Assembly: GCA_017467605.1 (NCBI GenBank)
Contig: JAFUSQ010000007.1
Location: 1-64,000 of the forward strand
Source: a bacterium
Lineage (GTDB): Bacteria; Cyanobacteriota; Vampirovibrionia; Gastranaerophilales; Gastranaerophilaceae
DNA: 64,000 bases
Reading direction: 5' to 3'
The number at the start of each line of letters is the position of its first letter. Position 1 is the first letter of the stretch. The translations under genes were made by a program, and so were the position numbers. This document shows, piece by piece, positions 45,707 to 55,212 of this stretch. Under the pieces are notes generated by a model. It ran no database searches, was not told where the DNA came from, and was given only the letters and a program-made list of their open reading frames with translations.

Positions 45707-45807
45707 TTTCTGATGATAAATGATTGACAAGCTTAAATCGATATATTATAATATAAATAAAGGACATAAAATATATTATATAGTAAGGGAATATATGAAA
45801 GGAAGTT
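45707..45807. promoter_or_regulatory. Divergent P8/R8 control region, consensus promoter with palindrome
   Basis: TTGACA (45724-45729), 17 bp, TATAAT (45747-45752) for P8, a full consensus. A perfect 14-bp palindrome TATATTATAATATA (45742-45755) is centred on the -10, and ATATATTATA recurs at 45741-45750 and 45771-45780. AAAGGAAG ribosome site precedes P8. Confidence 0.78.
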
Positions 45808-46617
45808 ATGAAAAATACGTTTAAGGATTGTAACTGGGACAAATGTAGGGGTAAATGTAGTTCTCTCGCCATAATGGAGAGTGGACAAACAGTTAACTTA
45901 TCTGCCCCGATTGGGGAAGTGGCACGAAGTGCCGTAGGGGAAGTATCCCGTAGGGTTGCTTTTACGCTCGCTGAAGTCTTGATAACCATCGGCATAATCG
46001 GGGTAGTCGCGGCAATGACTATTCCGAATTTGATACAAGAAAATCAAAAACGTGCAACTGTTACTAAATTACAGAAAGGAATTTCAGTAATAAATCAGGC
46101 TTATAAATTATCATTTGATGAACAGGGTGAACCTGACAGTGCGTTTGATATGGGTGCTGAAGAATATTTTAAACAATACTGGCAGCCGTATTTGAAAGTT
46201 GTCACTTACTGTGATTTATATTCAACTTGCGGGTATAATCGTAGCACCCCATTTAGATATGCAAATAATAACAATACAATAAGAAGTGTTGTTTTAGAAA
46301 ATTCAAGAACATCTTTTTATACTGCTGATGGACTTTTATATATTATTCTTATTGGAGCAAGAAACGCTGGTGTATTTTATGAAAATAACCAAATAATGAT
46401 TGATATAAATGGCGGAGAGTTACCAAATAAATATGGTAAAGATGTATTTTTTCTTGAGCGTATTGAGGACGGTTTAGGGGTTCGACCATATGGTTATGGC
46501 ATGACTGATACTGAAATCAATGAAAATTGTTCAAAAAAAGGTAAAGGTCAATATTGTGCCGAAAAAATCCGCCGTGCCGGTTGGAGAATTGAAAATGATT
46601 ACCCGTGGCAGGGGTAA
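45808..46617 (+). CDS. Prepilin-type pseudopilin P8 with repeat-expanded leader
   Basis: A 269-residue pseudopilin whose first residues MKNTFKDCNWDKC are followed by translated repeats (ctcgccataatggagagtgg; gattggggaagtggcacgaagtgcc) up to the cleavage site A51/F52, FTLAEVLITIGIIG. The leader is 51 residues. The mature part has TADGLLYII, MIDINGGELPNKYGKDVFFLER and a C-terminal KKGKGQYCAEKIRRAGWRIENDYPW, close to P7. AAAGGAAG precedes the ATG. The stop codon is inside GGGGTAAAT. Confidence 0.9.
   Translation: MKNTFKDCNWDKCRGKCSSLAIMESGQTVNLSAPIGEVARSAVGEVSRRVAFTLAEVLITIGIIGVVAAMTIPNLIQENQKRATVTKLQKGISVINQAYKLSFDEQGEPDSAFDMGAEEYFKQYWQPYLKVVTYCDLYSTCGYNRSTPFRYANNNNTIRSVVLENSRTSFYTADGLLYIILIGARNAGVFYENNQIMIDINGGELPNKYGKDVFFLERIEDGLGVRPYGYGMTDTEINENCSKKGKGQYCAEKIRRAGWRIENDYPWQG
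45839..45958 (+). repeat. Repeat material inside P8 leader
   Basis: Contains GGGGTAAAT (45848-45856), an inverted ctcgccataatggagag element and the ccgattggggaagtggcacgaagtgcc element, a variant of the cggcacttcgtgccactt element found at 14898-14920 and 26783-26808. All in frame with the pilin. Confidence 0.75.
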
Positions 46618-46752
46618 ATCAGGTATAAATAATATTGATAAATTGAACTTTTCTCATTCCGGCAAAACATTTTTAAATAATAAAACTTTTGTAAAGATTC
46701 TGCATTTGGCTTATGTTTAGTGTATAATTTTCATGGATTAGATGAGGTGGAT

Positions 46753-47730
46753 ATGTTAACTATGGCAAGTAAAATTAGCGAATCTGCAAAAGAGGTTTTA
46801 GAGATTGAAGCAAGTTCAATCTTAAAGTTAAAAGATAATATAGGTTCTGACTTTGAAAAAGCAATTGAATTTTTATATAATTGCAAGGGCAGAGTTATTG
46901 TTACCGGAATGGGAAAATCCGGAATAATCGGGAAAAAGATTGCAGCAACAATGTCATCAACAGGTACTCCTGCTTATTTTTTACACCCTGCAGAAAGTAC
47001 ACATGGTGATTCCGGTGTAATTACAAGAAATGACGTAATTATAGCAATTTCAAACAGTGGTGAAACTCAGGAATTGATGAACTTATTACCATTAATCAAA
47101 CGATTTGGCTGTCCTATGATTGGTATGACAGGAAATGTTAATTCAACATTAGGTAAAACAAGTGATGTTACATTGGATATCTCTGTTGAAAGGGAAGCTG
47201 ATACTTTGGGAAAAGCACCTACTGCCAGTACAACAGCTACTCTTGCCATGGGTGATGCTTTGGCGGTTTGTTTAATGAAAGAAAAAGGTTTTACTAAAGA
47301 AGATTTTTTGATGTATCATCCGTCAGGTAAGTTAGGAAAAGGTTTAACTTACAAGGTTAAAGATCTTATGATAACTGGAGATAGAATGCCGATTGTTTCT
47401 GATAGCGAAATTTTTACTGATGTTATTAAAACAATATCTGAATATAAACTCGGTATGGCTATGATTGTATCTTCAAACGGTGAATTGTCAGGAGTTTTAA
47501 CAGATGGTGATATCAGAAGAACTATTATAAAATTCCAAAACACTTCAGATTTAAAAATAAAAGATGCTATGACTGTTAATCCAAAAAGAATAACTGAAGA
47601 TGCTTATGCAGCTTCCGCATTAAATTTAATGGAAAAATATTCAATTACTGCATTGGCAGTAGTTAACGAAAGAAATATTCCGGTTGGTGTAATCCACGTT
47701 CATGATTTGTTAAGAGCAGGAGTTGCATAG
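46753..47730 (+). CDS. kdsD: Arabinose-5-phosphate isomerase, KpsF/GutQ family
   Basis: A 325-residue enzyme converting ribulose-5-P to arabinose-5-P, the first step to KDO for lipopolysaccharide. SIS domain with VTGMGKSGIIGKKIAATMSSTG and HGDSGVITRNDVIIAISNSGET, then two CBS domains (VKDLMITGDRMPIV.. and AMTVNPKRITED..). Start ATG 46753 has GAGG just upstream; a GTG at 46720 does not. TATAAT at 46723-46728. Overlaps kdsC by one base. Confidence 0.94.
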   Translation: MLTMASKISESAKEVLEIEASSILKLKDNIGSDFEKAIEFLYNCKGRVIVTGMGKSGIIGKKIAATMSSTGTPAYFLHPAESTHGDSGVITRNDVIIAISNSGETQELMNLLPLIKRFGCPMIGMTGNVNSTLGKTSDVTLDISVEREADTLGKAPTASTTATLAMGDALAVCLMKEKGFTKEDFLMYHPSGKLGKGLTYKVKDLMITGDRMPIVSDSEIFTDVIKTISEYKLGMAMIVSSNGELSGVLTDGDIRRTIIKFQNTSDLKIKDAMTVNPKRITEDAYAASALNLMEKYSITALAVVNERNIPVGVIHVHDLLRAGVA

Positions 47731-48233
47731 TGGATTTAAAAGAGATAGCTTCTAAAATTAAATTACTTGCATTTGATGTAGACGGTGTTATGACTGATGG
47801 CAGTATAACTTATGACGAAAATGGAGTTGAGTATAAAACTTTCAACGCAAAAGATGGTCATGGCCTTGCAAAAATGGCTAAAAACGGTTTTATAACTGCA
47901 ATTATTACAGGTCGTAATAACGGTACTGTAGACAGACGTGCGACAGATTTAAGAGTCACAGAGGTTTATCAGGGTGTAAAAAATAAGCTGCCTATTTTAG
48001 AGGCTATTATGCAAAAATACGAGTTGGATTTTTCTAAAGTAGCTTATATGGGTGATGATGAACCGGATATTTGTATATTAGAAAAAGTTGCACTCGCAGC
48101 ATGTCCTGCTGATGCAGTTGATAATGTGCAGAAGGTTTGTAATTTCCATGCGTTAAGAAACGGTGGACGTGGTGCGGTTAGAGAACTTTGTGATTTTGTT
48201 TTTGAAGCATCTGGAAATAATATAGAAGATTAA
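47730..48233 (+). CDS. kdsC: KDO-8-phosphate phosphatase, HAD-IIIC
   Basis: A 167-residue HAD-family phosphatase producing KDO. Motif I LLAFDVDGVMTDGSI, TAIITGRNN (motif II), and GDDEPDI (motif IV). GTG start with AGGAG seven nt upstream, overlapping the kdsD stop. Together with kdsD it supports a Gram-negative outer membrane with KDO. Confidence 0.94.
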   Translation: MDLKEIASKIKLLAFDVDGVMTDGSITYDENGVEYKTFNAKDGHGLAKMAKNGFITAIITGRNNGTVDRRATDLRVTEVYQGVKNKLPILEAIMQKYELDFSKVAYMGDDEPDICILEKVALAACPADAVDNVQKVCNFHALRNGGRGAVRELCDFVFEASGNNIED

Positions 48234-48253
48234 TTTTATAAGGGGATATGTAA

Positions 48254-48613
48254 ATGTACGAAATTAAAACGCAGGCATTTTTTTCAGCAGCACATCATTT
48301 GTTAAATTATGAAGGTGAATGTGAAAATCAACATGGTCATAATTGGATGGTAGAGGCTTTTGTGCAAGGGGAATCTCTGGATTCAAGTAATATCTTAATT
48401 GATTATAAAGTTTTAAAAAAAGAATTAAACGCGGTTTTGGATACTTTGGATCATAAAGATATAAATGAATTGCCGGAATTCAAGGGAGAAAGTCCTTCTA
48501 GTGAGATGATTTCTCAATATATTTATACGAAGTTAAAAGAAAAAATTGTTCAATTGAGTAAGATTACGGTTTGGGAAACTCAAACATCATGTTGTTCTTA
48601 TTTTGAAGAATAA
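48254..48613 (+). CDS. queD: 6-carboxy-tetrahydropterin synthase
   Basis: A 119-residue QueD/PTPS-family enzyme making 6-carboxy-tetrahydropterin for queuosine. Zinc ligands in FSAAHHLLNYEGECENQHGHNW (His, then HGH), LIDYKVLKKELNAVLDTLDHKDIN and the late WETQTSCCSYFE. The catalytic Cys of the CxxxHGH pattern is present (CENQHGH). No other queuosine gene is adjacent. Confidence 0.93.
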   Translation: MYEIKTQAFFSAAHHLLNYEGECENQHGHNWMVEAFVQGESLDSSNILIDYKVLKKELNAVLDTLDHKDINELPEFKGESPSSEMISQYIYTKLKEKIVQLSKITVWETQTSCCSYFEE

Positions 48614-48655
48614 ATTTAAAAATATAATTTGCCGAAATTTGTAAAGAGGAGATAA

Positions 48656-49501
48656 ATGAGTTTAATACAGTCAATATTAATGGGAATAGTTCAAGGGTTG
48701 AGCGAATTTTTGCCGATTTCGAGTTCTGCACATTTGGTTTTTACATCTAATTTTTATAAAGTTTTCAAAGATATTCCAATAGCAGAGCAATCGACTCAGG
48801 AAGTGTTTTTAGATATAATGCTTCATTTGGGAACGTTGATAGCAGTATTGATATTTTTTAGAAAAGATGTCTGGGCAATATGTAAGGCTTTATTTATTGC
48901 AGTTAAAACAAAAAATTTCACAGACAGGCAGGCAAAATTGGGGTTATACATTATACTTGGTACTATTGTGACTATAATTTTGGCATTGCCTTTTGAAAAA
49001 GTTGCTAATCATTTAGTCTTTCACCCTGCTCTTGTTGGCGGATTATTAATTATTACAGGTGGAACATTATTTCTGAGTGAATATTTATCTAAAATTCGTG
49101 CTGAAAAATCTAAGGATTTGGATTGGAAAAAATCCTTATTGATAGGTTTAGCTCAAGGCGTGGCTGTATTGCCGGGATTTTCTCGTTCCGGGTGGACTAT
49201 TGCAACGGGCTTATTCTGCGGATTGGACAGAGAAACTTCTGCAAGATATTCTTTTTTGTTGAGTATTCCTATAATTTTGGGTGCTTCTATGGTTTATCCT
49301 TTCTTAAAAATTGAATTGGCAGAGGCAATGTCTTATGATTGGATTTCTATAATTTTGGGAACTTTAGTTTCTGCAATTGTCGGGTATCTGTGTATAAAAT
49401 ATTTTATGAAATTTATCTCAAAATTTTCATTAAATATTTTTGGCTGGTATTGCGTTATAATGGGTGTTTTTACCTGCATATTTTTTAATATTTTTAAGTA
49501 A
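48656..49501 (+). CDS. uppP: Undecaprenyl-diphosphatase
   Basis: A 281-residue membrane enzyme recycling the cell-wall lipid carrier. BacA/UppP motifs GIVQGLSEFLPISSSAHLV at the N-terminus and LPGFSRSGWTIATGLFCGLDRETSARYSFLLSIP in the second half. About eight membrane helices. GAGGAG ribosome site. Confidence 0.96.
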   Translation: MSLIQSILMGIVQGLSEFLPISSSAHLVFTSNFYKVFKDIPIAEQSTQEVFLDIMLHLGTLIAVLIFFRKDVWAICKALFIAVKTKNFTDRQAKLGLYIILGTIVTIILALPFEKVANHLVFHPALVGGLLIITGGTLFLSEYLSKIRAEKSKDLDWKKSLLIGLAQGVAVLPGFSRSGWTIATGLFCGLDRETSARYSFLLSIPIILGASMVYPFLKIELAEAMSYDWISIILGTLVSAIVGYLCIKYFMKFISKFSLNIFGWYCVIMGVFTCIFFNIFK

Positions 49502-49592
49502 AAATATTTGTAAAAATTTGTAAATATAAAACTGTGGGATAACAAAATTTTATCTTGACGTGTATTCTAATGATGTATAAATCGGAGTTATC

Positions 49593-50633
49593 ATGATATT
49601 ACCAATTAGTGAGTTTAGTAGTAAAAATTTAACTTTTGGGGACAATAAAAAAGACGAAAATAATGTAGACTATACAAAAGATACATTATTAAAAAATAAT
49701 TTTTCTACAAGAACAAGAATTGGTTTGGATAAATTTACAAAAGCATTTACGGTATATCCGGCAAGAGGGCTAAAGGGGAGTATAAATTCTAATTTTTATG
49801 AATTTTTAACTATGGGAACGGTTCCTTATGTAATTGGCAGTGTTATGTTAATGTCAATTTTTAATTCTGCAAATAAACATTTCTCCGCATTTGCACAGTC
49901 AAAAGCTTCTAAACTCGGTAATAAAATGGCTATGGGAGTGATTTTATATGCGTTGTTTAAGGAAATATCAAAATCGTTTACTAATATTCCGGTAAGACTT
50001 GCGACAGGAATTGATACAGAATTACCTTATGCCAAAGTTAATTATTTGTTACAGGAAAATCCTGACAGTACAAGCGATTTAACAAGTATTGAATATCATA
50101 AAGTCGGAGAGAGTGTTGATTTCCCTCGTTGGGATCAGTTATATGGAGATCCTAAAAAAGGTGAAGCTGCTAATTTTAGGTATGATAAAATAGCTAAGAA
50201 AAATGGTCTTGGTGATAATTTAAATGACTCCGATCAAGAAGTAAAACCGATTTATAAAGAAGTTTTGGTGAAATCAAAGTTAGCCAAAAGTTTTTCATCA
50301 TTTATGTGGGCGGCGACAGGCGTTGCTTTAGCTTTCCAAAAACCTTGGGAAAATTATTTCAGAGTTGCAACTTTGAAATTCTGGAATGGCAAAGAATTTT
50401 TGCATTCTCTGAGAGTTTTGGGCGAAAGTTTTGTTGAAAGTGCAAAAGAACTTTATAAGGGTTCGCCGGAATCCTTCTCAAAATTGGAAAGACATTCCGG
50501 TAAAATTATGATAGGTTCTGCATTGCTAATAACTGTTCTTGGTGTGTTAAATACTCTGCATATCACCCATAAACCTCAAAAAAATAATGCCGATAAGATT
50601 ATGGATAGAAATAAAGAAAGTGTGGTGGATTAG
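49593..50633 (+). CDS. Hypothetical membrane protein, 346 residues
   Basis: Not recognised. Hydrophobic segments about residues 75-97 (LTMGTVPYVIGSVMLMSIF), 110-125, 232-245 (SFMWAATGVALAF) and 302-320 (IMIGSALLITVLGVLNTL). The N-terminus holds a short LTFGDN motif similar to LTFTG/SFKGG in neighbours. Adjacent and in phase with the next two genes (stop at 50633, next ATG at 50634); probably one operon with the GH13 enzyme. The name should remain hypothetical. Confidence 0.65.
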   Translation: MILPISEFSSKNLTFGDNKKDENNVDYTKDTLLKNNFSTRTRIGLDKFTKAFTVYPARGLKGSINSNFYEFLTMGTVPYVIGSVMLMSIFNSANKHFSAFAQSKASKLGNKMAMGVILYALFKEISKSFTNIPVRLATGIDTELPYAKVNYLLQENPDSTSDLTSIEYHKVGESVDFPRWDQLYGDPKKGEAANFRYDKIAKKNGLGDNLNDSDQEVKPIYKEVLVKSKLAKSFSSFMWAATGVALAFQKPWENYFRVATLKFWNGKEFLHSLRVLGESFVESAKELYKGSPESFSKLERHSGKIMIGSALLITVLGVLNTLHITHKPQKNNADKIMDRNKESVVD

Positions 50634-53177
50634 ATGAGAACAACAAATTTAATTCAGTCATACGTTAACGGAAATCCTGTGACCCAGCAATATAATGCAG
50701 ATAAAGCTGTAAAAGATTTCGATATTCATAAAGAGTTAAATAATCGTACTTTTATAAAACCTCTGCCAAGTAACGGGAAACTTGTTCGCAACAGTTTATT
50801 TGATATCCCTTCTGAAATTAGAAAGGATTGGATATACGATTTTAAATCATTCAAACATGCGCTGAAAGGCGAAGCTAATGATCATGAACTCGGTAGATTG
50901 AATGATGTTGGAATGAAACTCGGCGGGTTGGCAATTGCAGCTTATTTGTTTACAAAAAAACAAACTCCGATGACAAAATTATTTGAATTTGTCGGTTTAG
51001 GAACGTTTTTTGCAGCTATGGATTTGTGGCCTAAATTGTTCATTCAATTGCCGGCCTATTTGGTTCATGGTGTAAATGTAAGACAAGAATATGAAGATAG
51101 TTTTGGTAGAAAGAAAATGTTTTATCAGGATCATCAATTTATTCCTTGGGATCTGTATTCTGAACAAGAGATTAATAACATTGGTGACAGCTTAAATGTA
51201 CCGAAAAATATTCCGAACAGACGCGAATTTATTCAAGAAAAAATGCGTAAAATTGCATTGCAGAATAATACTTTGTGGATGTTAACCGCCGGATTTGCAA
51301 CCCCATTAATGAGTGCATTAATGTGTAATGCTCTTGAAGGTCCTGCTGCTAAGATGCTTAATAAATTCAAAAGTCAAAAAGCAGATGCTTTGATGAGTGA
51401 TTTTTCAAGTGAAATTAAAAAATATAGTTTTGAAAAGCAGCAAAAACAATTTGAAGATCTTTTGAAAGCAAATGCAGGTAAACCTATTACTCCGGAATTA
51501 TATGAAGCTATAAAATCTCAAATGACTAACGGTTTAGATTATATGGTTGCTGATGCATTAAAAAAAGACTTGGCTATTAAAATTCCTGCAGGAAATTCTT
51601 TCAAATTATCGCAAGAAAGTGTTGACTCAATTCAAGGTGCGTTGAAGGCTGCATTGTCATCTGTTCAAATGTCAGATGAAGAATTTGCCAAAATTATGCC
51701 TGATGGAGATGCAATTTCAAATGCATTGAGTAATAAAAATTTGTTGAATGGTGATTATAGCGATTTTTCCGAACATTCAAAAGTTATTCAATCATTGTTA
51801 GAAGAAAAAATCGAACAATTTATTCAGGCAAATCCTGACAGTAAATTGGGTAAAAAATTAAAATTTGCTTTACAACAATTTATTCATTCCGGTGAAGTCG
51901 GGGTTGATTCATCTATGTTTAAAATGTTTAAACAGGTGCCTTCAACTGTTTTAACTCCTGAATTAATTGAGTCATTAAAAGAAGTTTCATCTGCATTTAA
52001 CGTTTTAAAATCAGAGCAAATTGTTCTTGATAAGTATTCACATATGAAGGCTGCATTGGCTCCGGAAACAAGCTTGGCTGATTCTTGGAATGAAATAACC
52101 GAAAAAATCTTTAAGCAGATGAATTTTACCCCAGAAGAAATTAAAAAAGGCAGAGTTGATGTTGAAGTTGCAGGGGAAGTGTTTAGAAATAAAATTGAAT
52201 CAATAGTAGCAGATAAAACCGCATATGAAAACTTGATAGAAGTTGTTGAAAAATGCTTATCAGAACTTCACGGTAAGATGGCTGCAATTGATATGACGCA
52301 AGATGCAAGTAATAACTTATATAAATCTCATGTAATTTCTTCATTTGATGGTGCGGCTGATGTATTGAGACGTTTAGGTTTCAATTATTCTGTTGATTCT
52401 CTTGTCGGGTTTGGAGATAATGCTGCAACATCTGCCAAAGCTTTAATGCTTGAATTTATTGAAGAACGTAAACTTGGTGTTAAAAGTTCTTTCTACAGAT
52501 TACTTAACACTCTTGATGTGTTCTATAGAATTGGACATGCACAAGGTATTGACGGGGCATTAACTCCTCAAATGCTAAGAGAAGTGAAAGAAGAATGTGC
52601 TGAATTAGCCAAAACGATTATGTTAGGTGCTCACTCATCTGATTATGCGGTTAAATTCTGGCAATTACGCAACCCTTCGCCACATCAAGGTGATTATTCT
52701 CAAATAGAAGTAAAAGATGGCAAAGTCGTTAACAGATACTTTGGGACTCATCAATCAGGTGAATTGGTTGAATTTGCTAATGACAGGAATTATTTTGAAG
52801 CAGTTATGAAATTGATGAATGATGGAGATATTCACCCTGCAACTCGTGCTAAAATTAAAGATTCAGCCTTTTTGAGTGATTTTGAACATTACAGACGTCA
52901 GGTTTTAGAAGTTTTAGGTTGTGATGAATATTTTGTTAAACCTAACCATAAAGTTGACGGTAAGACTGTTTGGTCTACATCTTTGGAAAGATTTTTATTA
53001 ACGGGTTCTGCCGGAGATGAAATGGCATATAAGTATTTCAACCAAACATTTAACAGCAAAAAATGGTTTAGTATGTTTGGTAAACTCGGTGCAGGGTTGG
53101 TAGGTGTAACATTGCTGGCTCAGTTCTTCTTTGGCAGAATGAAAAAACCTGAAGCTAAATCTAAGGAGGTTAAGTAA
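50634..53177 (+). CDS. Hypothetical membrane-associated protein, 847 residues
   Basis: Not recognised. An N-terminal part with two or three hydrophobic segments (about 98-130 and 215-232: LWMLTAGFATPLMSALM), a long helical middle, and one C-terminal hydrophobic helix (GKLGAGLVGVTLLAQFFFG) followed by a Lys-rich tail, like the tail of the glycosyltransferase-like protein ending at 2388. Starts on the base after the previous stop. Same operon as the GH13 enzyme 2 bp downstream. Confidence 0.65.
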   Translation: MRTTNLIQSYVNGNPVTQQYNADKAVKDFDIHKELNNRTFIKPLPSNGKLVRNSLFDIPSEIRKDWIYDFKSFKHALKGEANDHELGRLNDVGMKLGGLAIAAYLFTKKQTPMTKLFEFVGLGTFFAAMDLWPKLFIQLPAYLVHGVNVRQEYEDSFGRKKMFYQDHQFIPWDLYSEQEINNIGDSLNVPKNIPNRREFIQEKMRKIALQNNTLWMLTAGFATPLMSALMCNALEGPAAKMLNKFKSQKADALMSDFSSEIKKYSFEKQQKQFEDLLKANAGKPITPELYEAIKSQMTNGLDYMVADALKKDLAIKIPAGNSFKLSQESVDSIQGALKAALSSVQMSDEEFAKIMPDGDAISNALSNKNLLNGDYSDFSEHSKVIQSLLEEKIEQFIQANPDSKLGKKLKFALQQFIHSGEVGVDSSMFKMFKQVPSTVLTPELIESLKEVSSAFNVLKSEQIVLDKYSHMKAALAPETSLADSWNEITEKIFKQMNFTPEEIKKGRVDVEVAGEVFRNKIESIVADKTAYENLIEVVEKCLSELHGKMAAIDMTQDASNNLYKSHVISSFDGAADVLRRLGFNYSVDSLVGFGDNAATSAKALMLEFIEERKLGVKSSFYRLLNTLDVFYRIGHAQGIDGALTPQMLREVKEECAELAKTIMLGAHSSDYAVKFWQLRNPSPHQGDYSQIEVKDGKVVNRYFGTHQSGELVEFANDRNYFEAVMKLMNDGDIHPATRAKIKDSAFLSDFEHYRRQVLEVLGCDEYFVKPNHKVDGKTVWSTSLERFLLTGSAGDEMAYKYFNQTFNSKKWFSMFGKLGAGLVGVTLLAQFFFGRMKKPEAKSKEVK

Positions 53178-53179
53178 TT

Positions 53180-54910
53180 ATGATGAATGTTTCAAGTAAT
53201 TTGATTTCACAAAGACTTAATCTTATCAATAAAACTTCAGGATTGTCTCAGGTGCAAAGTGTCCCTGCTCAGCCGTCATTTAAAGGCGGAAATTTGATAT
53301 CTCAATATTTAGAAAATGCTGCACGAATTAACTCTCCGATTGTTAATAAGGCGTCTGATTTAAATTCTGTTGATAAAAAACCTTATAAAAATGATTTACG
53401 TACATTGTTCTTAACAAATAATGCTAAAATTTTGGCAATCATTCCCAGAACTTTCAATGCTAAAGATACAGACGGTAATGAATATATAAATGACAATGAA
53501 ATTCATGGAACTTTTTTGAATGCAATTGAAAGACTTGACGAAGTTAAGGCAGATGGATTTAACACCCTGCACGTTTTGCCTATAAATCCTCCGGGACAAA
53601 GTACTGCAATGGGTACTGCGGGGTCGGTGTATGCTCCTGCAGATTTGTTAAAAATTGATCCTGTTTTAATTGATAAAAATGATTCAAGAAGTGATAAAGA
53701 ACAGTTCAAGGCTTTTGTTGATGAATGTCATAAACGCGGATTAAGGGTAATGGTTGATATGCCAAGCTGCGCATCTTGTGATTTGTATAATTCTAAACCT
53801 GAATTGATGGCACATGAACGTAACGGCTTAGCTAAAACTCCTCAAGGCTGGTATGATATAAGAATGTTTGAACCTTGGGAGGACGAAGGTAAAAGAACAT
53901 TAAATCCTGAACTTTTGGAATATCACAGAAAATTTGTTGATATGATGATTGATGCGGGTGTTGACGGAATTAGAGCCGATGTTGCAAGAGCAAAACCCGT
54001 TGAATTTTGGGATATAATTATTCCGTATTCACACAAAAGAGATCCGGAATTTGCATGGCTTGCAGAATCTTATACTTATGAAGATGCTTCTCCTCAAGCT
54101 AATATGCCTTATGACAGGCCGGAAGATTCTTTACGGGCAGGGTTTGATGCATATTACGGGCAGTATCATATCTTCCATGAATGGAATACTGCTAAAGAGT
54201 TGCATGACTACGTTTTGGATAATTTGAATATGTCATACCGTGTTGAAAGAGGAAAATCTTTGATTGGTTCTTTTGCAACTCATGATGATATTTCACCTAT
54301 GAGTCATGGCGGTGAAATCTATTGCAATATGACAACAGGTTTGCAAATGACTTTGCCTATGTTGAATCCTTATTTTGTTGACGGTTTCCAATCCGGAGAT
54401 AAGTATGATTATAATTATCGCGGTAAATACTCCACTCAAACCAGAACAGATAATCATGAAATGACTGTTCACCAAAATAAACTCGATATATTTAATCTTT
54501 CAAGAAAACCGGGCGGGGATAACCCTAAAATCGGTAAATTTATGACAGAAGCATTCAAAATGAGAGATAAATATGATGATGTAATGCGCCGCGGTTCATA
54601 TATTATCCTTGATAAAGTCGGTGATAAACAAGATAAAGTGATAGCATTTGCACGTCATAGACAGGGTAGGACAGTGCTTGTTTTGGCTAATAAGAATGTA
54701 AACAGGCATGTTGCTTGTACTGTAGAAGTTCCGACACTAAAAGCTAATCAAAAACTTGTAAATTTATTACCTGCATATGGCGAAAAAAGTAAATTTCAGG
54801 TTTCGCAGGGTGAAATTGCAGTTGACTTGGCACCCGGCAGAGTTCACGTATTTGAAATAGACACTCCTTATATTGAGTCCTATACAAAACAGGTCTATAA
54901 ACAACATTAG
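53180..54910 (+). CDS. GH13 alpha-amylase family enzyme
   Basis: A 576-residue glycoside hydrolase family 13 protein. N-terminus has PSFKGGNLISQY, no signal peptide. Barrel motifs: LRVMVDMPSCAS (region I, variant), GVDGIRADVARAK (region II with nucleophile Asp), AWLAESYTYE (region III, Glu acid/base) and GSFATHDDI (region IV, final Asp). C-terminal beta domain about 490-560. It acts on alpha-glucans or transfers glucosyl units. With the starch-synthase-like protein at 2.4 kb it suggests alpha-glucan metabolism. Third gene of its operon. Confidence 0.88.
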   Translation: MMNVSSNLISQRLNLINKTSGLSQVQSVPAQPSFKGGNLISQYLENAARINSPIVNKASDLNSVDKKPYKNDLRTLFLTNNAKILAIIPRTFNAKDTDGNEYINDNEIHGTFLNAIERLDEVKADGFNTLHVLPINPPGQSTAMGTAGSVYAPADLLKIDPVLIDKNDSRSDKEQFKAFVDECHKRGLRVMVDMPSCASCDLYNSKPELMAHERNGLAKTPQGWYDIRMFEPWEDEGKRTLNPELLEYHRKFVDMMIDAGVDGIRADVARAKPVEFWDIIIPYSHKRDPEFAWLAESYTYEDASPQANMPYDRPEDSLRAGFDAYYGQYHIFHEWNTAKELHDYVLDNLNMSYRVERGKSLIGSFATHDDISPMSHGGEIYCNMTTGLQMTLPMLNPYFVDGFQSGDKYDYNYRGKYSTQTRTDNHEMTVHQNKLDIFNLSRKPGGDNPKIGKFMTEAFKMRDKYDDVMRRGSYIILDKVGDKQDKVIAFARHRQGRTVLVLANKNVNRHVACTVEVPTLKANQKLVNLLPAYGEKSKFQVSQGEIAVDLAPGRVHVFEIDTPYIESYTKQVYKQH

Positions 54911-54990
54911 GGCGGGGGTAAATGTAATAGCCGCAACAAACTGCAAAGGTATTCCAAAAATTATTCTGCCCCAATGTAAATTGAATATTC

Positions 54991-55212
54991 TTATTTCTTT
55001 TCTGTAATTAAATAATCAAGACTTTTTCCGTAAAAGCTTGCAAATTTTTGAGCATTAGATAGGGATAAATCACACTTTCCGCTTTCAACGTTTGAGATAT
55101 ATACAGTGCTGAATTCCAGTTCTTCGGCAACTTTTTCCTGCGTATACCCAAGCTTCATTCGTTCAAATTTAATATTTAATGCAAACGTTTTTAAAAGCGG
55201 CATTTTATCCAT
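54991..55212 (-). CDS. Small XRE HTH regulator R9 divergent from P9
   Basis: A 73-residue single-domain XRE protein: ALNIKFERMKLGYTQEKVAEELEFSTVYISNVESGKCDLSLSNAQKFASFYGKSLDYLI. On the minus strand TATATT ends 6 nt before the ATG and no ribosome site fits, as for the other leaderless regulators. Confidence 0.87.
   Translation of the reverse strand: MDKMPLLKTFALNIKFERMKLGYTQEKVAEELEFSTVYISNVESGKCDLSLSNAQKFASFYGKSLDYLITEKK

Noticed and set aside
536-55212. HTH genes as antitoxins of toxin-antitoxin pairs
   Set aside because: Their constant partner is a prepilin on the opposite strand, not a small toxin in an operon.
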